DNA of 64,000 nt. Source: a virus. Below the pieces are notes generated by a model, which saw nothing but the letters and a program-made list of their open reading frames with translations, made no database searches and was not told where the DNA came from. This document shows, piece after piece, positions 6,627-13,355 of this stretch; within the stretch, counting starts at the first letter, position 1, and each line of letters starts with the position of its first letter. The position numbers and the translations under genes are program-made. The stretch lies in the IMG/VR virus record IMGVR_UViG_3300037041_002705, positions 1-64,000 of that record. The stretch is one strand, 5' to 3'.

Positions 6627-7220
6627 ATGAAACTCTCAGAAAAAGCCCGTTCATTGAACCCAATTGTGTACAATGAAGCAATCAAAGAGATCAACGAGAC
6701 CAGCATCCTATCATACGAGATCTGGGAGTCCCTCAACGAAAAGCAGATGACAAAGAAGAAGAACACATCTGGTGCAAGCTTTGAGACCTGGGCAGAGTGG
6801 AGATCGTGGATAAACATGTCAGCGGATGAACTCAAGAAGTTTTATGACTCTCCAGAGGGCAAGCAGGCAGGCATGAAGCAGCAGGCAGCAGGAAAGCTTG
6901 GCATAGACACTGGCCGTGAATCTGCAAGGTGGCTCATGAAGATGATACCAACAGGTTCTTCATGGTCAAGTGCCCTTGAGAACTGGACGCCAAAGATGTG
7001 GGAATGGGCAAAGAAACAGAACTCATTCAATGCAAGGATGTACGGAACATCAAAGAGGGCAAAGGGAAACCCATGGTATGATGACAAGACCGTCGATGGA
7101 AAGAAGACAAAGGTTCCAACAAGGATCCTTCTTGCACTGAAGATCTGGGGCCACAACCCAGAGAAGAAGAGGAAAGAGAAGCCTAGTGCTCCTAAAAATT
7201 TGGACCCAATCTACAAATGA
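6627..7220 (+). CDS. Hypothetical protein, 197 aa
   Basis: The start MKLSEKARSLNPIVYNEAIK is preceded by an AATATATAAG element 23 bases upstream. The central part is rich in Trp and basic residues (ETWAEWRSWINMSADELKKF, GRESARWLMKMIPTG, TPKMWEWAKKQNSFNARMYG). A conserved-looking PTRILLALKIWGHNP follows near the C-terminus. The Trp/Lys pattern recalls small DNA-binding or histone-like phage proteins, but I do not recognise a family. It overlaps the next gene by four bases (ATGA). Confidence 0.65.
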   Translation: MKLSEKARSLNPIVYNEAIKEINETSILSYEIWESLNEKQMTKKKNTSGASFETWAEWRSWINMSADELKKFYDSPEGKQAGMKQQAAGKLGIDTGRESARWLMKMIPTGSSWSSALENWTPKMWEWAKKQNSFNARMYGTSKRAKGNPWYDDKTVDGKKTKVPTRILLALKIWGHNPEKKRKEKPSAPKNLDPIYK

Positions 7221-7471
7221 AAAAGGGCAAGAAGAAATCAAGGCTCATAAACCTTGGAGGCAAGAGTGATGAGATCTCAATGGAGAAGGGGCTGTTTGAC
7301 ATAACAGATGCCCCGATGGCTTACTCAAAAGGCAAAGGAAAAAAGAAGAAGGTCTGGGGCGAGTATGCCACCTGGATGGATCGAGGCCTTGGACCAAAGG
7401 GAATAAAGATTGAAGACGTTCCAGGTTGGAACAAGATCAAAGGATTTAAGACTTGGAAGGAATCTAAGTAA
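7217..7471 (+). CDS. Hypothetical basic protein, 84 aa
   Basis: Translationally coupled to the preceding gene by an ATGA overlap. The product is very Lys-rich at its N-terminus (MKKGKKKSRLINLGGKSDE) and in KGKGKKKKVWGEYATWMDRG, then has a short Trp-containing tail. Its composition resembles that of its upstream partner, so the two probably act together. No family is recognised. Confidence 0.55.
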   Translation: MKKGKKKSRLINLGGKSDEISMEKGLFDITDAPMAYSKGKGKKKKVWGEYATWMDRGLGPKGIKIEDVPGWNKIKGFKTWKESK

Positions 7472-7588
7472 TACCTAAAATCTCTTTTCGGCTCACTTCA
7501 GCCTAGGAAAAATGCTTATTGTGCCCGATATATTCTAATTGCCACAACCACATGAGCGCATTATACGTTTCATATTTGATACAAATTA

Positions 7589-7615
7589 AAAAGGGATCCA
7601 ATGGATCCCTTTTTT
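7589..7615. terminator. Bidirectional terminator between convergent genes
   Basis: A stem of AAAAAGGGATCC with GGATCCCTTTTTT around an AAT-type loop has A/T runs on both sides. It serves the plus gene ending at 7471 and the minus gene ending at 7636. The remaining intergenic bases 7472-7588 hold nothing recognisable. Confidence 0.8.
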
Positions 7616-7635
7616 AACGACAGTATTTTCTTCTG

Positions 7636-8748
7636 TTAAGCCTCATCAAGTTTATCTGATATGCCCTTCCATGCATCTTCAGCTTTTGATGTTTTAGATT
7701 TATCATTGTCAGCTTTAATTGCTCCAAAAAAATCATTCGTATTTTTAATAGCAACATTATCTGGAGTTTTGAAACCATTTTTTGCAATATCTTTTAGTGC
7801 TAATGTAATGGTTGCAAATGTAGTTGTAGTAGGACCGGAGATGTCCTTTGTATCATTTGGCATCGGTCCCCAGAATGTTACCATATTTGCAATAGATTTT
7901 CCTAATTCATTTTTTAACTTTTTTACATTTTCATTGTAGAGTTCTTCAATCTGTTTATCTGTTAACTTTGACCCACCTTGTATCGAATCAGGGCCAAATG
8001 GCATTTCTAATTGCAATACCAATTTATCATCATTTGGGTCAACCTTGATATCTTTTTGCTTTCTCACATCCGGCTTTATTCTAATAACAAACTGTGTTGC
8101 ACGTTCTCCATTTTGTGATACAACATAGTCGCTACCAATCACCCTTTCTATCAATTTAATTCTTTTATCTTCTGGGAGTTCGATAAAGTTAGCGATGGTC
8201 ATTTTTGCAATTTCTCGTATGCTTTTCTTTGATTGTACTTTTGAACTTGCTAGTTTATCATTTTTAGCTATGTAAAGTAGTTCATCCATCGAGTTATTCA
8301 TTTCTTCATCAGATAGAGGTTCTAATTTCTGACCAGCAATTACCGAATAGATAAATTGTGCGAGTGATGTACTTTTTTGAAAAGCACCGGCATGTATGTT
8401 TCCCGCTCCTTCTATAGCTAGGATATTATTATCTTCAACTTCAAATGTAGCTTTGTCAAAGTCAAATGTAAATGTTGAAAGATCTTCATCTCCGGAAGAG
8501 GCACTAAGAGTTATTTTCTTATTAAGGGCCTTTGGGGTAATTGTGGTTCCATAATCCCTATCCTTTCCAGAAAATGCTTTATTTACTAACTTAGCTATAT
8601 GCTTTGCAAGGCCATCAGAAGATTTTGCATAAGATTCTTCTTTATCATAATTAAATCCTAGGTCAAATTTAATTGTTTGTATTTTATTAGCGTCTATACC
8701 TTCATTTACACTTTGAATCCATGATTCAAATAGCTTGACGTATTTCAT
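7636..8748 (-). CDS. Hypothetical protein with capsid-targeting-like leader
   Basis: The 370-residue product is unrecognised. Its first residues (MKYVKLFESWIQSVNEG) resemble the short leader that T4 internal head proteins use for capsid targeting, with VNE-G as a possible prohead-protease site. Most of the rest is predicted soluble and rich in Lys, Asp and Ser. Codons are more A/T-rich than in neighbouring genes (Lys AAA is frequent), which suggests later acquisition. A GATATATAG element lies 24 bases before the ATG. Confidence 0.7.
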   Translation of the reverse strand: MKYVKLFESWIQSVNEGIDANKIQTIKFDLGFNYDKEESYAKSSDGLAKHIAKLVNKAFSGKDRDYGTTITPKALNKKITLSASSGDEDLSTFTFDFDKATFEVEDNNILAIEGAGNIHAGAFQKSTSLAQFIYSVIAGQKLEPLSDEEMNNSMDELLYIAKNDKLASSKVQSKKSIREIAKMTIANFIELPEDKRIKLIERVIGSDYVVSQNGERATQFVIRIKPDVRKQKDIKVDPNDDKLVLQLEMPFGPDSIQGGSKLTDKQIEELYNENVKKLKNELGKSIANMVTFWGPMPNDTKDISGPTTTTFATITLALKDIAKNGFKTPDNVAIKNTNDFFGAIKADNDKSKTSKAEDAWKGISDKLDEA

Positions 8749-8772
8749 ATGTCATTTATTTTTTTGCTTACT

Positions 8773-8781
8773 CTATATATC
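8773..8781 (-). promoter_or_regulatory. GATATATAG promoter-like element
   Basis: On the minus strand this is an exact GATATATAG, 24 bases upstream of the ATG at 8748. Confidence 0.5.
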
Positions 8782-8881
8782 AAAATGCTCAAGAAAATCA
8801 AAAAGTGTTTTTTTTGAATCTATATTCTATGTATATTGCATCTATAAGTTATTTCAACACAGCCACCCAAGGGCAGTTCCA

Positions 8882-10072
8882 ATGAAAAACATCATTCTCC
8901 TCCTAGCCTTTATAGCTCTCAATATCCCATCTGTTTCACAGACAAAGGGACAAAAACCAAGCGATTTGGCTGAGTTCTTTATCCGCCCAATGATCCAGGA
9001 TGAATACTACCCAGCAGCACCAGACTCACTATACGAGCTTGAATGGGACCAACTTGTCAGCCGGCTTGATGAGTACACATACTACAACGGTGAAGAAGAG
9101 ACAGTAAAACGCAGTGACATGCTCATTGGATCGCAAGTAAAGGGAGCAACGGGAATTCGCCTCATCACAAAGGACTCATTTGTGGTTGTATCAAAGGTAT
9201 GGAAGGATGGGCCTGCATACAACCAAGGAATTGGCATCGGAGACACAATCCTTTCTGTTGGGGGAAATATTGTTAAGAATCACGGGGACGCATCAGCAAA
9301 CATCCGTGGCAAAGTTGGAACAAAGGTTGTTGTGTCAGTTGCCCGTGAAGGAAAGCGATTTGATGTTGAGCTTGAGCGTTCAGCCGTCAAGGTATCAACA
9401 GCAATGGGCAAGAAGCAGGGCAACACACTCCGATTCAAGGTGTTCATGTTCTCTGAGGGCGTGTCTGATTCCATCGCAAACATTGCCTCACGCCTCGGAA
9501 CAAAGGGAGTTGACACTGTTGTTCTCGACCTTCGTGGAAACTCAGGAGGCCTTCTCAGCGAGGGTGAATCAATGGCCAAGCTCTTTGTGAAGGAAGGAGA
9601 TACAGCATTGGTATACAAGCGTCGCAAGGGAGAAGAAGTCGTCATGTCTGACGAATACAACCCTCTCCAGAACATCAAGAACATCGTCGTGCTTATCGAC
9701 TCTGGAACAGCATCAAGCTCAGAGATCGTTGCAGGAACACTCAAGGTTCGTCGCAATGCAAAGATCGTTGGAACAAAGAGCTACGGCAAGGGTGTTATCC
9801 AACATGTGAAGGAAGTTGAAGGTGGTTCATTCAAGATGACAGTTGCCGAGTACTTTGCAGGTGGAACACTCAAGATCCAAGGCGTTGGCATCTTTCCTGA
9901 TGTTGAGTTCTCAGAGAAGCCGGTTGATGCAGCAGTTGCAGCAGGCCTTGATCTCAAGAAGTTCCGCAAGGACAATCCACTCCCAAACATCGATGCCCTC
10001 AAGAAGGCAAAGCTCGGACCTGAAGTTGCCGAGTACATCTGGGGCGATCTTGGAATCTTTGAACTCCGTTAA
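8882..10072 (+). CDS. Exported S41 carboxy-terminal processing protease with PDZ domain
   Basis: I chose the ATG at 8882, which gives a signal peptide (MKNIILLLAFIALNIPSVSQ). The open frame also extends 49 codons upstream without signal-like order. A PDZ domain occupies residues about 85-165 (GIGIGDTILSVGGNIV). The S41 protease core follows, with nucleophile Ser278 in TASSSEIVAG and general base Lys303 in SYGKG, 25 residues apart as in E. coli Tsp. The 396-residue length is normal for CtpA-type enzymes. They trim C-termini of periplasmic or cell-surface proteins. Sampled Arg codons are all CGN, unlike the virion genes. The gene stands alone between terminators. A periplasmic role in the infected cell is likely. 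Confidence 0.88.
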   Translation: MKNIILLLAFIALNIPSVSQTKGQKPSDLAEFFIRPMIQDEYYPAAPDSLYELEWDQLVSRLDEYTYYNGEEETVKRSDMLIGSQVKGATGIRLITKDSFVVVSKVWKDGPAYNQGIGIGDTILSVGGNIVKNHGDASANIRGKVGTKVVVSVAREGKRFDVELERSAVKVSTAMGKKQGNTLRFKVFMFSEGVSDSIANIASRLGTKGVDTVVLDLRGNSGGLLSEGESMAKLFVKEGDTALVYKRRKGEEVVMSDEYNPLQNIKNIVVLIDSGTASSSEIVAGTLKVRRNAKIVGTKSYGKGVIQHVKEVEGGSFKMTVAEYFAGGTLKIQGVGIFPDVEFSEKPVDAAVAAGLDLKKFRKDNPLPNIDALKKAKLGPEVAEYIWGDLGIFELR

Positions 10073-10093
10073 GACTGGTTGGTGCAAAAACAA

Positions 10094-10120
10094 GAAAGGG
10101 ATCCAATTGGATCCCTTTTT
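10094..10120. terminator. Terminator after the S41 protease gene
   Basis: AAAGGGATCC pairs with GGATCCCTTT around an AATT centre, followed by a T-run. The minus gene that ends at 10126 can use it from the other side. Its core is nearly the same as that of the terminator at 7589-7615. Confidence 0.8.
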
Positions 10121-10125
10121 CATTT

Positions 10126-10368
10126 TCAGTTGAAGTCCCTAAACCCTTTAGGGTAGACCCACATGAAGGTCTTTTTTATGACCTTGACGCTGTCAAGAAC
10201 ATAGTCCAAAAGCCTCTCAAGGTTCAGAAGGTGGAACGTCCTTCTAAGGCTCGAGAACATGTATGGGCTTATGGACCTCTTGAGGATGTTTCCTCTCCAA
10301 TCATATCCGCGATTGAGGAGATTGTCCTTCCTTGTCAAAATCCAGTCTTTATAGTTTACCTCATACAT
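10126..10368 (-). CDS. Hypothetical protein, 80 aa
   Basis: A small basic protein (MYEVNYKDWILTRKDNLLNR at the start) with several aromatic residues. It fills the space between the protease terminator and the next minus-strand gene, with 17 bases to the latter. No family is recognised. The evidence is position and tight packing only. Confidence 0.45.
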   Translation of the reverse strand: MYEVNYKDWILTRKDNLLNRGYDWRGNILKRSISPYMFSSLRRTFHLLNLERLLDYVLDSVKVIKKTFMWVYPKGFRDFN

Positions 10369-10385
10369 GATCTATTGTATTTTTA

Positions 10386-10967
10386 TCACATCCCAAACGT
10401 AGACTTACCCCTCTTCATCCGTAGGAGTTTTGTCTTCATGGCTTCTCGTTCTGTTGGATCCACAATGGATCCAACGGCAAGATCAACATCTCCTGATGTA
10501 AGATCAAGGATTTCATCTATGTCAACACCTGAATTTATCCATATCGATGCAAGCTCTGTTATCGCAGTCTTCAGTGCACCTGTCACAAGGGAGATGACCT
10601 CACCAAAATAGTCCTCGTCGCTTATGCCTTCCATGTGTCCTGAAAGGTTCTTTAGGCTTAGGTTTTCTAAGGTTTTTGGATCAGATTCATAACCTGAACT
10701 CCATTGAACTTCCATCTGATCGGCATCTTCCCAAAAGAATCCTATGTATATCATCGTATCTCCATTGAAGAACGGAAATGTTGTCCCCTGGGTTTCAAAG
10801 ATGAAGCTCTCAAGCATCCAACCCTTTATAGGATTCACTAATACGGTTGGTATCCCTTCTTTCTTGCATCTATCATAGAACAGCTTGGTGTACCTTTCAA
10901 TTGCATCCTTTGGGGCATCTGTGATTACATTCTCGTTCAGCCAGCTTTCAAACTTCTTTATGGACAT
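10386..10967 (-). CDS. Hypothetical protein with capsid-targeting-like leader
   Basis: This 193-residue product begins MSIKKFESWLNENVI, again the F-E-x-x-L-N-E leader seen in several genes here. The middle contains an aromatic beta-rich stretch (DTMIYIGFFWEDADQMEV). The C-terminal half is acidic with a final basic RMKRGKSTFGM. No family is recognised. If the leader is a targeting peptide, the protein is packaged in the head. Confidence 0.65.
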   Translation of the reverse strand: MSIKKFESWLNENVITDAPKDAIERYTKLFYDRCKKEGIPTVLVNPIKGWMLESFIFETQGTTFPFFNGDTMIYIGFFWEDADQMEVQWSSGYESDPKTLENLSLKNLSGHMEGISDEDYFGEVISLVTGALKTAITELASIWINSGVDIDEILDLTSGDVDLAVGSIVDPTEREAMKTKLLRMKRGKSTFGM

Positions 10968-10979
10968 TGTCTAATTTTT

Positions 10980-11588
10980 TTATCTGTATACATTTCCAAT
11001 ATTGAATGCACTGTAGTCCATAGGATGGACTTGGAGCTCAAAGTAGTTGAACCTAAAGCTGCACGTAAACTGCTTTGTTGAGTTTGATATGTCTGTGTAT
11101 GTAGGAGTCAGATCACTTATCCCAAGAAACAGCACCTGCTTTAGTGTTTGGAGTATGGTCAGGTCTCCATTGCTGGTCAGATAGAGTATCTCCAGATCTG
11201 GGAAGAATTCTTCTCCCGGATCATCTGGCTCCTCGGCTGCAAAGTTTGTGTATCGTATGAGCTGCTCATACATAAGCCAGTAGTTCAGGTATGCATCAAC
11301 AAGCCTGAATGTAACCGTGAACTCTTTGTTTATAACCTGTGAGAACTTGTAGCCCTGCCTGTATGCAATCGTTCGTCCTGCCTGAACCTGTTCAACTGGC
11401 GTCACTCCTGTGATGCCAGGAAAGCTTATTGACTGGACTGTTGAATTCAGGAAGGACCTCACATCGGCATACGGAGTCGGAAGATCCTTTAGGTACTGTT
11501 GGTACTTCTCCTCTATGGCTGGATACAAGAACCCCTTTGGGAAGAGGAACTTGAACTGGTTATATCTGGCATTTAGAAAGACTGACAT
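10980..11588 (-). CDS. Tail-tube or baseplate-like structural protein
   Basis: The 202-residue protein has the beta-rich layout of tail tube proteins: an N-terminal NARYNQFKFLFP strand, VQSISFPGITGVTPVEQVQA where tubes have the SLPG or SFPG loop, then FTVTFRLVDAYLNYWLMYEQ, comparable to the long helix-strand region of gp19-type tubes, and a C-terminal CSFRFNYFELQ strand. It lies far from the main tail cluster and overlaps the start of the ligase-like gene region by one base. A baseplate or tail-terminator role is also possible. Confidence 0.5.
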   Translation of the reverse strand: MSVFLNARYNQFKFLFPKGFLYPAIEEKYQQYLKDLPTPYADVRSFLNSTVQSISFPGITGVTPVEQVQAGRTIAYRQGYKFSQVINKEFTVTFRLVDAYLNYWLMYEQLIRYTNFAAEEPDDPGEEFFPDLEILYLTSNGDLTILQTLKQVLFLGISDLTPTYTDISNSTKQFTCSFRFNYFELQVHPMDYSAFNIGNVYR

Positions 11589-13342
11589 TACGTCTGGTAG
11601 TCTATTTTTTGGGTCTTCTCAATGTCCTTTTGGAGCGCCATGTACATAGAATTTATGTAGGTTGGACACAGAGACTTGAACCTGGAGAAATCATCCTTTA
11701 GTATGTATTCAATTACCTTGTGTTCATCATCAATGTGACCAATGTCTCCAACCTCTTGGGCTATGCAATTCTTTAGCCATTGACAGACATCGCTTGTTGC
11801 ACAGATGGATTCTATGTCATACTCTTCTGATATCTCTGACAGCCTTTGCTTTACTTGATCATCGTCATCACAGAAGTGGCATGCCAATGCATCCTTGCAT
11901 GATGATGCATATGCATCAATCTGTGGTACAATGCCATCCTTTGTGAACGGTGATGCTTCATTTGGGAGACATATGAAAAAGACTCGATCAAACTCTGATA
12001 TGTCTCTTATCTTCTTCTCTAGTTCCTTCGTCATCACCAGTGGTCTTGCAACAACGACTGTTGCCGTCTTCTTCATCGGCTCATCATCATATTCAATGCT
12101 CTTTAGCTCATCAGGATCTATGAACTTGTTCATGAGATCGTCCTTGAAGATCCTGAACGTTGAGAAGTCCATGAAGCCTTCAACAAGTGGCATCTCAACA
12201 AGGTCTCTTATCTCATCGATTAGAAGGTTTATCTGGTTTATCATTGATTGCGTCAGAAGGCCATACGTTCTTCTTCTCTTCTTTCTTAGCCCAGCAAGGA
12301 TTATCTTGAACAGCTGTTCGTATGATCTATCGAGGGTCATCAACTCAAGGGTCTTTTCGTTTTCGATGAACCTTCTGTTGAGTTCAAATTCCTTGCTCTT
12401 GAGGAAGTTAGGAACTGAAAAATCAACTCCTCTGTACCTGTCCATGTTTGCTTCAATGAAATCATTGAACAGGAGACATATCAGCTCAAGGTACCTGAAT
12501 TCAGGCGTGCGTTCTCTGAGCTTATAGTTTAATCCTCTTTCGAGTATGAATGAGTAAACGTCCATGAGGGCTATTGAATACAGATCAGATGGAACTCTTG
12601 ACTCTGGAATCTCTTCGTTCATTTCAGCATTGCCTGCAATAAGAGGATCCAATGTCTTTGCGACGTATGCTCCTCCGTCCTTTGTCTTGAACCTAAAGAT
12701 GATCGAATCTGGTCTAAACACTCCTTCTTCCTGAAGAAAGCTTGAGTTGATGTTTGGATTAAGAGTCCTTATCAAAAACTCCGAGAATGTTTGCGTGCCA
12801 TACCTGTCATGGAGCTCCTTTGGCGTCAGCTTTATGTAGTCAAGGATCTTCACCTTCTGCTTATCTGTCAGGTAACCCTCAAATATGATGGGCGCAGGCT
12901 CAACCCTTAGCTCTGTTGCCCACTTTCGTATCGATTCACCGTTGTCCTTTATCTTCTCTCCATCCTGTCCAATGACTCGGACGTCAGTAAGAACAATGTT
13001 GTTCTTTGGCATCCTCTTGTACTGGGTCTTGTTTGGCGTCAGGCTTGAGAAGTAGTAACACCCAAACCTGTAGTTCTCCGGAAGGACCGCATAGTCTATC
13101 ACTGATGTTATGTGGTCTATGGCCTTTTCATAGTACTGCATCAGGGTTCTGTCGACTATGGAAATCGGATACCTCTCATCCTTTCTCCATATCGATAGCA
13201 TGCCATCCTTTACCTGGAAGGATATCCTTGCAGCATCTATCTTTTCAGTCACTATGACATAAGACGAGAAGAGTTCACTAATGAACTCTTCCGTCCTGTC
13301 TTTTACCAACTGTTGTAGTGTGTTTAGGCCTTTTTTCATCAT
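11588..13342 (-). CDS. Ligase-like nucleotidyltransferase, two-part protein
   Basis: The N-terminal half looks like a covalent nucleotidyltransferase of the DNA/RNA ligase superfamily. Motif I appears as TEKIDAARISF with the candidate adenylated Lys34 (KxDG with Ala for Gly), motif III as YRFGCYYF (residues about 91-98), then NNIVLTDVRV, EGVFRPDSIIFRF and AKTLDP as motif IV- and V-like blocks. The C-terminal half, after about residue 430 (TATVVVARPLVMTKELEKKI), looks like a separate alpha/beta domain of unknown type. Two ATG codons stand together at the start, directly behind a CATATATAG element. The assignment to ligases rests on motif order only. It sits 13 bases downstream of nrdJ. Confidence 0.45.
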   Translation of the reverse strand: MMKKGLNTLQQLVKDRTEEFISELFSSYVIVTEKIDAARISFQVKDGMLSIWRKDERYPISIVDRTLMQYYEKAIDHITSVIDYAVLPENYRFGCYYFSSLTPNKTQYKRMPKNNIVLTDVRVIGQDGEKIKDNGESIRKWATELRVEPAPIIFEGYLTDKQKVKILDYIKLTPKELHDRYGTQTFSEFLIRTLNPNINSSFLQEEGVFRPDSIIFRFKTKDGGAYVAKTLDPLIAGNAEMNEEIPESRVPSDLYSIALMDVYSFILERGLNYKLRERTPEFRYLELICLLFNDFIEANMDRYRGVDFSVPNFLKSKEFELNRRFIENEKTLELMTLDRSYEQLFKIILAGLRKKRRRTYGLLTQSMINQINLLIDEIRDLVEMPLVEGFMDFSTFRIFKDDLMNKFIDPDELKSIEYDDEPMKKTATVVVARPLVMTKELEKKIRDISEFDRVFFICLPNEASPFTKDGIVPQIDAYASSCKDALACHFCDDDDQVKQRLSEISEEYDIESICATSDVCQWLKNCIAQEVGDIGHIDDEHKVIEYILKDDFSRFKSLCPTYINSMYMALQKDIEKTQKIDYQT

Positions 13343-13351
13343 CTATATATG
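13343..13351 (-). promoter_or_regulatory. CATATATAG element abutting a start codon
   Basis: On the minus strand CATATATAG ends directly at the first ATG of the ligase-like gene, inside the short gap after nrdJ. If functional, transcripts from it would be essentially leaderless. Confidence 0.35.
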
Positions 13352-13355
13352 ATTG

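Noticed and set aside
11895-12527. 210-codon plus-strand open frame opposite the ligase-like gene
   Set aside because: Ser/Phe/Leu-rich shadow without start signals; the minus-strand frame has recognisable motifs.
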